Below, one piece after another: positions 46,367 to 54,563 of a DNA stretch of 64,000 bases. The stretch spans positions 124,001-188,000 of the forward strand of contig NZ_SOHK01000007.1 of assembly GCF_004404055.1 (NCBI RefSeq), written 5' to 3'. Each line of letters starts with the position of its first letter. Position 1 is the first letter of the stretch. Position numbers and translations under genes: made by a program. The stretch comes from Cryobacterium ruanii (GTDB lineage: Bacteria > Actinomycetota > Actinomycetes > Actinomycetales > Microbacteriaceae). Under the pieces are notes generated by a model. The model saw nothing but the letters and a program-made list of their open reading frames with translations, did no database searches and had not been told where the DNA came from.

Positions 46367-48769
46367 TCAGGCGCTGGCCCCGACACCGACGTAGGCCGCG
46401 AGATGTTCGCCGGTGAGAGTCGTCCGAGCGGCGACGAGGTCTGCGGGTGTGCCCTCAAAGACGATTTGACCGCCGTCGTGGCCGGCTCCCGGTCCGAGGT
46501 CGATGATCCAGTCGGCGTGTGCCATGACGGCCTGGTGGTGCTCGATGACAATGACCGATTTGCCGGAGTCGACGAGGCGGTCCAGCAGCCCGAGCAGTTT
46601 CTCGACGTCTGCCAGGTGAAGACCGGCGGTCGGTTCGTCCAGAATGTACACCTCCCCCTTTTCGGCCATGTTGGTAGCGAGCTTCAGTCTCTGCCGTTCG
46701 CCGCCGGATAGTGTCGGCAGCGGCTGGCCGAGGCTGAGGTACCCGAGCCCTACGTCGGCGAGCCGGCCCAGGATTGCGTGGGCGGCCGGAAGGCGTGCCT
46801 CCCCCACATCGAAGAATTCATTGGCCTCCGTCACCGACATCGCCAGCACTTCGCTGATGTCACGACCACCAAGGCGATACTCCAAAACGGATGCCTGGAA
46901 CCGCTTTCCCTCGCACACCTCGCAGGGTATGGCGACGCCCGCCATCATTCCCAGATCGGTATAGATGACTCCGGCACCGTTGCAGTTGGGGCACGCACCT
47001 TCGGAGTTGGAGCTGAACAGCGCGGGTTTGACGCCGTTAGCCTTGGCAAAGGCCTTACGAACCGGCTCGAGCATTCCCGTATAGGTCGCCGGGTTGCTGC
47101 GTCTGGACCCCTTGATCGCGCCCTGGTCTACGGTCACGACCCCGGCGCGGCCCGAGACTGAGCCGTGGATCAGCGAGCTCTTTCCCGAACCGGCCACGCC
47201 GGTCAGCACTGCCAGCACACCGAGCGGAATGTCGACGTCGACGCTTTTTAGGTTGTGGGCGCTGGCACCGCGCACCCGAAGGGTACCCACCGGAGTGCGC
47301 ACCGACGGCTTAACTGCGGCCCGGTCGTCCAAGTGCCGCCCGGTCAACGTCCCGCTGGATCGGAGTCCGGCGAGAGAACCCTCGAACACAACGGTGCCAC
47401 CGTCCGTGCCGGCGCCAGGGCCGAGGTCGATGACGTGGTCGGCGATCATGATCATCTCCGGCTTGTGCTCCACGACGAGCACCGTATTGCCCTTGTCACG
47501 AAGCTGTAGCAGCAGGGTGTTCATTCGCTGAATGTCGTGAGGATGCAGACCAATCGTCGGCTCGTCGAAGACGTAGGTGACGTCGGTGAGCGAAGAACCG
47601 AGGTGCCGGATCATCTTGGTGCGCTGCGACTCCCCACCGGACAGTGTTCCGGAGGAGCGATCGAGGGACAGATAACCTAGTCCGATCTCGACGAAGGAGT
47701 TCAACAGTTGCTGCAGCGATCCGAGCAGCGGCGCGACGGATGGTTCGACGAGCCCCTGCGCCCAGGCGGCGAGGTCGCTGATCTGCATTGCGCAGGCATC
47801 CGCGATACTGATCTCGTTGATTTTCGATGACCGCGCCCCCGCACTGAGTCGGGTTCCATTGCAGTCGGGGCAAACGGTGAAGGTGACCGCCCGCTCCACA
47901 AACGCGCGAATGTGGGGCTGAAGCGAGTCGATGTCTTTGGAGAGCATCGATTTCTGGATCTTCGGGATCAGTCCCTCATATGTGAGGTTGATACCCTCGA
48001 CTTTGATCCTGGTCGGCTCTTTGTGAAGCAGGTCGCCGAGCTCCGTCTTGGTGAAATCGGCAATCGGTTTGTTCGGGTCGAAGAATCCGCAGCCGTTGAA
48101 GATGCGCCCAAACCAGCCGTCCATGCCGTACCCCGGGATGGTGAGCGCTCCGCCGTTGAGGGACTTGGCATCGTCGTACAACGCCGTCAGCTCGATGTCG
48201 GTGACGGAGCCCCGCCCCTCACAGCGGGCGCACATGCCGCCGGTGATGCTAAAACTGCGACGCTCCTTGACGGTTTCCCCGCCGCGTTCGATCGAGACGG
48301 CACCGGCACCGCTGATCGAGGCGACGTTGAACGAGTAGGCCTGTGGGGAGCCGATGTGCGGCTGGCCCAGCCGGCTGAAGAGGATGCGAAGAAGCGCGTT
48401 GGCGTCGGTTGCGGTACCGACGGTGGAGCGCGCGTTGGCACCCATGCGTTCCTGGTCGACGATAATGGCGGTCGTCAATCCGTCCAGTACATCGACGTCC
48501 GGCCGCGCAAGGCTCGGCATGAAACCCTGCACGAAGGTGCTGTAAGTTTCGTTGATCATGCGCTGCGACTCGGCGGCGATGGTGCCGAACACGAGCGAGC
48601 TCTTGCCGGACCCGGACACGCCCGTGAACACCGTCAGCCGCCGCTTCGGAATCTCCACGTTGACGTCTTTGAGATTGTTCTCCCGGGCGCCCTGCACCCG
48701 GATCAGGTCGTGGCTGTCAGCGACCTGGAGTTCAGCTGACGGGGTAGCCATCTTCGACGTTCTGCTCAT
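46367..48769 (-). CDS. UvrA-like tandem ABC ATPase (short UvrA paralogue)
   Basis: Protein of 800 residues with two UvrA-type ABC modules. Module 1: Walker A TGVSGSGKSSLVF, signature LSGGESQR and Walker B VFDEPTIGLHP. Module 2: TGVAGSGKSSLIH, LSGGERQRLKLA and ILDEPTAGLHLAD. CARCEGRG, CPDCNGTRLS, CPNCNGAG and CEVCEGKR are scattered zinc-finger-like pairs. At 800 residues it is shorter than true UvrA (about 950), matching the subgroup that includes DrrC, linked to resistance to DNA-binding drugs; that role is inferred. ATG 48769 follows AGGAGA; the open frame upstream lies over the S9 peptidase. It overlaps that gene by 38 bases. Confidence 0.88.
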   Translation of the reverse strand: MSRTSKMATPSAELQVADSHDLIRVQGARENNLKDVNVEIPKRRLTVFTGVSGSGKSSLVFGTIAAESQRMINETYSTFVQGFMPSLARPDVDVLDGLTTAIIVDQERMGANARSTVGTATDANALLRILFSRLGQPHIGSPQAYSFNVASISGAGAVSIERGGETVKERRSFSITGGMCARCEGRGSVTDIELTALYDDAKSLNGGALTIPGYGMDGWFGRIFNGCGFFDPNKPIADFTKTELGDLLHKEPTRIKVEGINLTYEGLIPKIQKSMLSKDIDSLQPHIRAFVERAVTFTVCPDCNGTRLSAGARSSKINEISIADACAMQISDLAAWAQGLVEPSVAPLLGSLQQLLNSFVEIGLGYLSLDRSSGTLSGGESQRTKMIRHLGSSLTDVTYVFDEPTIGLHPHDIQRMNTLLLQLRDKGNTVLVVEHKPEMIMIADHVIDLGPGAGTDGGTVVFEGSLAGLRSSGTLTGRHLDDRAAVKPSVRTPVGTLRVRGASAHNLKSVDVDIPLGVLAVLTGVAGSGKSSLIHGSVSGRAGVVTVDQGAIKGSRRSNPATYTGMLEPVRKAFAKANGVKPALFSSNSEGACPNCNGAGVIYTDLGMMAGVAIPCEVCEGKRFQASVLEYRLGGRDISEVLAMSVTEANEFFDVGEARLPAAHAILGRLADVGLGYLSLGQPLPTLSGGERQRLKLATNMAEKGEVYILDEPTAGLHLADVEKLLGLLDRLVDSGKSVIVIEHHQAVMAHADWIIDLGPGAGHDGGQIVFEGTPADLVAARTTLTGEHLAAYVGVGASA

Positions 48770-50861
48770 CGGTTCTCCTGTGCTTTGTTTCGACCGGCAG
48801 GAATCTGTCCCACCAGTCCAAAATAATCTCGAACCGTTGCACACGATGCCGTGGGCGACCGGTTCGGCTGAGCTCGTGGTTCTCCCCCGGAAAAATGACC
48901 AGTTCGGTCGGAACTCCCCCGCGTTTGAGAGCAGCGTAGTACCGCTCGCCCTGAGCGAGCGGGCATCGGAAGTCCTGTTCTGAGTGCAGCACGAGCGTCG
49001 GGGTGACCACCTCGCCGACCAGGAACTGTGGGCTTTGGGACCGCAACAGGTCAGCATCCGTCCCCGCATATTCGTCGCCGAAGAAGTCACCGATATCACT
49101 GGTGCCGACGAACCCTTCGGGATCGAGAAAACCGCGTTCTACGATGGCTGCGGCGAATCGATGGTCATGCGCGATCGTCCAGGCGGTCAGGTAGCCGCCG
49201 TAGGACCCGCCCATAATGCCGATTCGTTCTGAGTCGAGAACGGGATCGGCCCGCAGCGCGCCATCGAGAAAATCCAGTACATCGGCCAGGTCGAGTGTGC
49301 CCATGCGCTGGCGGATGGCCCGCCCGTGGGCCTGGCCGTAACCGGAAGAACCGCGCGGGTTGCACAGCACCACCGCATACCCAGCGTCTACGTAGACCTG
49401 GGTCTCATCAAGCAGCGCACCGGTGTACTGCGCGAACGGGCCGCCGTGAATGGTCAGCAGCACCGGGTGCGGGCCCGGACCCGGCGGGGTGTGCACCCAG
49501 CCGTGCACCGGGTAGCCGTCTCGTCCGGTGACTATGAGCTCGATACCGGTTACCAGACCGGTGGCTCGAAGCGCCACGGAGAAGTCGGTGAGGTGCTGAG
49601 GTCCGGCGTCCTGCGGTCCGGTATCCTGGCGGTCGAAGCGCACGAGTACGAGGTCACCGGACGTGCCGGCGGACTGCACGGCGACAACGGCCGTCGTCTC
49701 ACGGGCAGCTACCGCGGTGACCACGGCCGCGCCACAATCGACGACCTCGACCTCTCCCTGTCCGTGCACCCGAAGCAGCTCGACCCGGCCACGGCTTCCG
49801 CGAAGTACCAGCACCGAGCCGTCTGGCAGCGGCGTGATTCCACCGGTCGCGTCCAGATCTACGCCGTCCCGATCGTCCTGCTTCGGGTCGGTCACCCGGA
49901 TCGGAGCCGAGCCGTCGAGCAGGGTGCTGCGGTACAGGGCGGTCACGCGTCCAACGAAATCTCGGCCGGTCATGCCCAGGTCGGTGGCAAGCAACCAGAG
50001 GGTGCCATCATCGGCGCAGGCAAGCCCCGCGATGCCCAGGTTCTGCTTCGACCCTACGATGGTGCGTACCAAACGAACCGCCTCGGCACCATCGATGTCG
50101 TCGATTTTCTCGAGGTCGACTTCGATGATTTCGCTGCGCAGGTCGCCATCACGCCCGGCGTGACGCGCCGAGACGGTGAGAAGGCGGGATCCATCCGGAG
50201 AGAACGCCAACCCGGAATGATCGAAGTCCCCGTCGGTCAACGGGCGTGCGACGGCGAGGCCGGCGGCGTCGGCGCCGGACTCAGTGCGCTTCACATCAGA
50301 TATGGACGGCGCAGGAGTAGGCATCGGTTCATCCCAGACGTTCGGAACCGCGACCAGGAATACGTGGACGCGGCGATCGGTGGTGTAGCCGACTCCGTTT
50401 GACCGATACCGCAGCGTGAGGATGCGGCGGGCCGGCTCGGACTCTGCGGACAGACCGGCTGCGGTGCCGTACCGGCCGAGTGCGGGAACCCGGGCAAGGA
50501 AGGCGATGCGATTGCCGCTCGGATGCCACCGAAAGTCCGTCACGCCGAGTGTGGCGTCGGTCATCGCAACGGGTTCGCCCCCGGCCGCGTCGACAACGTA
50601 CAGTTGGGCGGTACCACCGGCCTGCGTTCGGAGGAATCCGATCAGGCTGCCGTCCGGGGAGAACCGTGGCGCCGAATCCCGAAAGCCGCGGGTCACACGG
50701 CGCGGAGCCGGCTCCCCCACCAACGCGACGGTCCAGAGCTGGCCGACATAGTCATCGGCTGCAAAATCTGCACGCGCCCGCGCGAACACGGCCCGCGAGC
50801 CGTCGGGATGAATCGTCGGGCGCGACACCGACCCGAGCAGCAGAAGATCGGCGGGCTTCAT
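48732..50861 (-). CDS. S9 family prolyl oligopeptidase-type peptidase
   Basis: Serine peptidase of 709 residues. The N-terminal half is a beta-propeller of repeated blades (for example DGSLIGFLRTQAGGTAQLYVVD). The C-terminal alpha/beta-hydrolase domain has the nucleophile in GIMGGSYGGYLTAW, the acid in SEQDFRCPLAQGE and the histidine in GENHELSRTGRP. No signal peptide, so it is probably cytoplasmic acylaminoacyl-peptidase or dipeptidase activity. Its stop lies 38 bases inside the UvrA-like gene, coupling the two. Confidence 0.92.
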   Translation of the reverse strand: MKPADLLLLGSVSRPTIHPDGSRAVFARARADFAADDYVGQLWTVALVGEPAPRRVTRGFRDSAPRFSPDGSLIGFLRTQAGGTAQLYVVDAAGGEPVAMTDATLGVTDFRWHPSGNRIAFLARVPALGRYGTAAGLSAESEPARRILTLRYRSNGVGYTTDRRVHVFLVAVPNVWDEPMPTPAPSISDVKRTESGADAAGLAVARPLTDGDFDHSGLAFSPDGSRLLTVSARHAGRDGDLRSEIIEVDLEKIDDIDGAEAVRLVRTIVGSKQNLGIAGLACADDGTLWLLATDLGMTGRDFVGRVTALYRSTLLDGSAPIRVTDPKQDDRDGVDLDATGGITPLPDGSVLVLRGSRGRVELLRVHGQGEVEVVDCGAAVVTAVAARETTAVVAVQSAGTSGDLVLVRFDRQDTGPQDAGPQHLTDFSVALRATGLVTGIELIVTGRDGYPVHGWVHTPPGPGPHPVLLTIHGGPFAQYTGALLDETQVYVDAGYAVVLCNPRGSSGYGQAHGRAIRQRMGTLDLADVLDFLDGALRADPVLDSERIGIMGGSYGGYLTAWTIAHDHRFAAAIVERGFLDPEGFVGTSDIGDFFGDEYAGTDADLLRSQSPQFLVGEVVTPTLVLHSEQDFRCPLAQGERYYAALKRGGVPTELVIFPGENHELSRTGRPRHRVQRFEIILDWWDRFLPVETKHRRTDEQNVEDGYPVS

Positions 50862-50892
50862 CGGCTATTCGTCCCGCTCTTCGCCGATAGTC

Positions 50893-51657
50893 CTACTGGC
50901 CGACGAAACCGGTCGTGTCACCAACGAGACGGGTGTTGCCGACCGGAACCGGCTCGACCGCTGCTGTGACGATCTCTGCCGCGAATTCACTTACGTTGTA
51001 CAGGCGGCCAGCCGCCTCCTTGCGGGCGCTGAGGGCGCCGGGGTTTGACCGTTCGAGCAGGGTCGCCGTGATGGTGCCTTCGATCATGTCACCCGAGACG
51101 ACGACGAATCCGATCCCGGCCTCTTCAAGCTGGGGTATGACGGCGCGAAGGGCATCTTCGCCGGCGCGCTTGCTGCGGGCGACTGGCTCATATTCAGGCA
51201 TGGTGGGTGTGGTCTCGATGAAGTGGGCCTGGTGGCTGGTGACGTAGACGATTCGGGACTCGTCGCCGAGCACCGGGATGGCCTCGTTCAGCAGGTTGAC
51301 CTGGGCATCGCGGTTGAGGGTCATGGCGTAGTCCTCAGCCATGCCGCTTTCCATGCCGCCGGACGCATTCATCACAAGGATGTCGAGGCCGCCGAATTCG
51401 GACCGAATAGTCTGGAACATCGTGGCGACCGAGGCCGGGTCGGTCAGGTCGGCACCGACCGTGATGGCTTGTCCACCGGCGGCGCGAATGGCGTTGGCGA
51501 GTTTGTTCGCGCGGCCCTCTTTATTGCGGTAGTTGATGACAACGCGCGCTCCGGCTTCGGCAAAATAGCCCACCGTGTCGGCGCCGATACCGCGAGACGA
51601 GCCGGTGACGAGTACACGCTTGCCCTCAAGTGATCCTGCTGCAAGTGGATTGGTCAC
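50893..51657 (-). CDS. SDR family oxidoreductase with atypical active site
   Basis: Rossmann-fold protein of 254 residues. NAD(P) binding: VLVTGSSRGIGADT; later INYRN, ADLTD and MNASGG. The active-site serine is likely in VTSHQAHF, but the tyrosine is displaced: YEPVARSKRAGE puts lysine seven residues after tyrosine, with Val at the usual Tyr position. GTG 51657 follows GAGGAG at five bases, which decides the start over upstream ATGs. Substrate unknown; a single gene 31 bases upstream of the S9 peptidase. Confidence 0.87.
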   Translation of the reverse strand: MTNPLAAGSLEGKRVLVTGSSRGIGADTVGYFAEAGARVVINYRNKEGRANKLANAIRAAGGQAITVGADLTDPASVATMFQTIRSEFGGLDILVMNASGGMESGMAEDYAMTLNRDAQVNLLNEAIPVLGDESRIVYVTSHQAHFIETTPTMPEYEPVARSKRAGEDALRAVIPQLEEAGIGFVVVSGDMIEGTITATLLERSNPGALSARKEAAGRLYNVSEFAAEIVTAAVEPVPVGNTRLVGDTTGFVGQ

Positions 51658-51822
51658 GGGTGCTCCTCTAAATTCAATCATCGATTTTCCGTGGCGAAGT
51701 GTGGCCTGATCGGTCATCCTCTACCCATTCGACCTTATCAAAAAGCCTCCGCCGCTCCCCCGGCGTGTTGTCCCCGGCACCTGCTAGTTTCGAGGGGAAA
51801 CGCAATGTGGAAGGCATCACCC

Positions 51823-52293
51823 ATGGTCGACCTGACCGACTATCTCTGGATTTTGTGGCTCGTGCTCATTTTTGTGGCCATCACGATCGAACTGCTGAGC
51901 CTCGAGTTCACCTTTCTCATGATCTCCATCGGCAGTCTCGGGGGTCTGGCCGCCGACCTTCTCGGCCTGGACTGGTGGCTGCAGATCGTCGTTGCCGCCG
52001 GCCTGTCGGTGCTGCTGCTGCTGACTATCCGGCCCTTTCTTCTGCGGGCCCTGCGCAATGGCGGTGATCCTGCGCTTAGCAACATCGACGCCCTGATCGG
52101 GATGACCGGCCGGGTCGTCTCGACGGTCACCGAAACTGGCGGGCTGGTCAAACTGGCCAACGGCGAAACCTGGACGGCTCGCCTGCTGGTGGCCGGGGCG
52201 AGCATCGAGCCTGGCCAGCCGGTAAACGTCCATCGCATAGAGGGCTCAACCGCCGTCGTCATCCTCGCTGAAAGGACCCAGAACAATGCTTGA
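51823..52293 (+). CDS. NfeD-like membrane protein
   Basis: Protein of 156 residues: two or three membrane helices (about residues 6-28, 31-48 and 48-70), then a C-terminal OB-like domain with ALIGMTGRVVSTV, GLVKLANGETWTARLLV and GQPVNVHRIEGSTAVV, the NfeD pattern. NfeD proteins act with SPFH/stomatin proteins; the SPFH gene overlaps its end by eight bases. ATG 51823 chosen by family; ATG 51805 is also usable. Confidence 0.88.
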   Translation: MVDLTDYLWILWLVLIFVAITIELLSLEFTFLMISIGSLGGLAADLLGLDWWLQIVVAAGLSVLLLLTIRPFLLRALRNGGDPALSNIDALIGMTGRVVSTVTETGGLVKLANGETWTARLLVAGASIEPGQPVNVHRIEGSTAVVILAERTQNNA

Positions 52294-53251
52294 CCCCACA
52301 GCCTTCATCGGGCAGATCTTCGTGATCGCCCTGCTCGCCGTCCTGACGGTGTTCGTCATCGTCATTCTTGTGCGCGCCATTCGCATCATTCCGCAGGGAA
52401 ATGCCGGGGTGGTGGAACGCCTCGGTAAGTACCACAAGACGCTGCTGCCCGGCCTGAACGTGCTCGTGCCGTTTGTCGACCGAGTGCGGCCGCTCCTGGA
52501 CATTCGGGAGCAGGTCGTCTCGTTCCCGCCGCAGCCCGTAATTACCGAGGACAACCTCGTCGTCTCCATTGACACCGTCGTCTACTTCCAGGTGACGGAT
52601 GCCCGCGCAGCGACCTACGAGATCAATAACTACCTTGGTGCGGTCGAACAACTCACTACGACAACCCTGCGCAACGTGGTCGGTGGTTTGAACCTCGAAG
52701 AGGCGCTGACCAGCCGAGACAACATCAACAGCCAGTTGCGCATCGTCCTGGATGAAGCCACCGGCAAATGGGGTATCCGCGTGGGCAGGGTCGAGCTCAA
52801 GGCGATCGAACCGCCCCACTCCATCCAGGATTCAATGGAGAAGCAGATGCGTGCCGAACGAGACCGTCGCGCGCTCATCCTGACCGCTGAGGGTACCAAG
52901 CAGTCGGCCATCCTCACTGCTGAGGGGGCACGCCAGGCGGCGATCCTCGAGGCGGAGGGCGATGCCAAAGCTGCCGTCCTGCGCGCCCAGGGCGAGGCCG
53001 AAGCCATCACCACCGTATTCAAGGCCATCCACGACGGAGATCCCGACCCGAAGTTGCTCGCCTACCAGTACCTGCTCACCCTGCCCAAGCTCGCCGAGGG
53101 CAGCGCCAACAAACTTTGGATCGTACCGAGTGAACTGACCGAGGCGATGAAGGGCATCGGCAGTGCGTTCGGTGCGTATGCCGCCCAGTCTCCCGGGACG
53201 GCACCGTCTGCCACAGCCGCACCGGTGGCATCCGCTTCACCTGAGGTCTAG
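52286..53251 (+). CDS. SPFH/Band 7 (stomatin-like) protein
   Basis: Protein of 321 residues with an N-terminal helix (about residues 8-28) and the SPFH domain (GNAGVVERLGKYHKTLLPGLNVLVPF, LVVSIDTVVYFQVTDA). A C-terminal coiled coil carries repeated ILTAEG/QAAILEAEG units, typical of stomatins that oligomerise on membranes. With the overlapping NfeD gene it forms the usual membrane-microdomain pair. The GDPD gene follows after three bases. Confidence 0.92.
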   Translation: MLDPTAFIGQIFVIALLAVLTVFVIVILVRAIRIIPQGNAGVVERLGKYHKTLLPGLNVLVPFVDRVRPLLDIREQVVSFPPQPVITEDNLVVSIDTVVYFQVTDARAATYEINNYLGAVEQLTTTTLRNVVGGLNLEEALTSRDNINSQLRIVLDEATGKWGIRVGRVELKAIEPPHSIQDSMEKQMRAERDRRALILTAEGTKQSAILTAEGARQAAILEAEGDAKAAVLRAQGEAEAITTVFKAIHDGDPDPKLLAYQYLLTLPKLAEGSANKLWIVPSELTEAMKGIGSAFGAYAAQSPGTAPSATAAPVASASPEV

Positions 53252-53254
53252 GCG

Positions 53255-54019
53255 GTGACGGGCACTGCACAGTCGGAGTTCTTGGCCGCACCGCCACCCC
53301 GGGTCTTCGCCCACCGCGGGCTGGCACAGGATGCTCCGGAGAATACGCTGCTCGCTTTCGTGAAGGCGCTCGCGGGCGGCGCCACCCACCTCGAGACCGA
53401 CGTACACGTGTCGCTTGACGGCGTGGCCGTCATCAGCCACGATCCGGACTTGGCCATCCTCGGGCGGGACGTGCGTATCGAGCAGCTGACCCTGGCCGAG
53501 TTGAGACGCGTCAATCTGGGCTTCGGCCAGACGTTCACGTCCCTGGCGGATGCGCTCGAGGCGTTTCCCCGGGCGCTATTCAATATCGATATCAAAACCG
53601 ATGCCGCCGCCGAGCCGACCGCCCGAGCAATTCGGGACCAGCGGGCCACCGCTCGTGTCCTCGTGACCTCGTTCAACGAACAACGCCGCCGACACGTGGT
53701 CGGTTTGCTCCCCGGGGTGGTCTCGTCGGCCTCCGCACCGCTCGTGGCCCGGGCCGTAGCGGCAACGAATCTGGGGCTCACCTCGCAGGTACGACGTGCC
53801 CTCGAGGGCTGTGTCGCGGTGCAGGTTCCCGAATGTGCCGGGCCGGTGCGCATCGTCACTCCCCGTTTCGTTGCAATGATGCACAGAGCAGGGGTCGAGG
53901 TGCACGTGTGGACTATCAACGCCCCTCTCGACATGATTCGCCTCCTTGACCTCGGTGTCGACGGACTGGTCACAGACCGCACGGACCTGGCCGTGTCTGT
54001 CATTACTCGCCAAACCTGA
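53255..54019 (+). CDS. Glycerophosphodiester phosphodiesterase
   Basis: TIM-barrel GDPD of 254 residues. Catalytic motifs: FAHRGLAQDAPENTLLAF, ETDVHVSLDGVAVISHDPDL, and NIDIKTD. It cleaves glycerophosphodiesters to glycerol 3-phosphate and an alcohol. No signal peptide, so probably intracellular. GTG 53255 is three bases after the SPFH stop, so the two are coupled. Its product feeds into the same pool as GlpK. Confidence 0.93.
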   Translation: MTGTAQSEFLAAPPPRVFAHRGLAQDAPENTLLAFVKALAGGATHLETDVHVSLDGVAVISHDPDLAILGRDVRIEQLTLAELRRVNLGFGQTFTSLADALEAFPRALFNIDIKTDAAAEPTARAIRDQRATARVLVTSFNEQRRRHVVGLLPGVVSSASAPLVARAVAATNLGLTSQVRRALEGCVAVQVPECAGPVRIVTPRFVAMMHRAGVEVHVWTINAPLDMIRLLDLGVDGLVTDRTDLAVSVITRQT

Positions 54020-54046
54020 GAATTACCTCCCAGAATGGGGGGTCTG

Positions 54047-54073
54047 GGAAGGTTAATACCCAGCTTGATGGTT
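54047..54073 (+). promoter_or_regulatory. Sigma-R/SigH-like promoter upstream of rbpA
   Basis: GGAAG (54047-54051) and GTT (54071-54073) are 19 bases apart, close to the sigma-R consensus GGAAT-N18/19-GTT. Transcription of rbpA is sigma-R-dependent in Streptomyces. The fit is to a short consensus with one mismatch. Confidence 0.45.
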
Positions 54074-54130
54074 TAAACATGGGAGAGCGTCGCGATCGAT
54101 TTGTGATTGCGAGCGAGAGGAGACCACACC

Positions 54131-54499
54131 ATGGCTGACCGTAGTTTGCGTGGCATGAGATTAGGCGCACAAAGCCTGCAGAGCGAAGAAGGCGTCACCT
54201 TCTCCCCCCGGGTTACGCACACCTACCGGTGTGAGACTTGCGGGCGCGAGACGGTAATGATTTTTTCGGCCGAAGCTGAGGCTCCGGACGAATGGGAATG
54301 CAAATACTGCGCACGGACGGCGACCCGCCTCGTCGACTCACTGCCGGTGATCGTTGACCACTCCGACGAGAAGATACCTCGGACCCATTGGGACATGTTG
54401 TTGGAACGCCGCACCAGAGACGAACTCGAAGAGCTGCTCGAAGAGCGCCTCACCGTGTTGCGCCTGCGACGTGGCGGGCAGCAGAAGATCGGCGCCTGA
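54131..54499 (+). CDS. rbpA: RNA polymerase-binding protein RbpA
   Basis: RbpA of 122 residues. Domains: N-terminal tail (MADRSLRGMRLGAQSLQSEEGV), a zinc core with CETCGRE and CKYCART, and a C-terminal sigma-interaction domain rich in Arg/Glu (THWDMLLERRTRDELEELLEERL). It stabilises the open complex with the primary sigma factor. ATG 54131 follows GAGAGGAGA. The gene is convergent with lnt. Confidence 0.95.
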   Translation: MADRSLRGMRLGAQSLQSEEGVTFSPRVTHTYRCETCGRETVMIFSAEAEAPDEWECKYCARTATRLVDSLPVIVDHSDEKIPRTHWDMLLERRTRDELEELLEERLTVLRLRRGGQQKIGA

Positions 54500-54563
54500 C
54501 AGCCGATTGAACCCCGCACGACCCGCCTCTTGCGGCAGAGCCGCTGTCGTTCGATCGGGCTCG

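Noticed and set aside
48770-49099. N-terminal extension of the UvrA-like frame
   Set aside because: It lies over the S9 peptidase coding region in another frame and does not resemble UvrA; ATG 48769 has AGGAGA.
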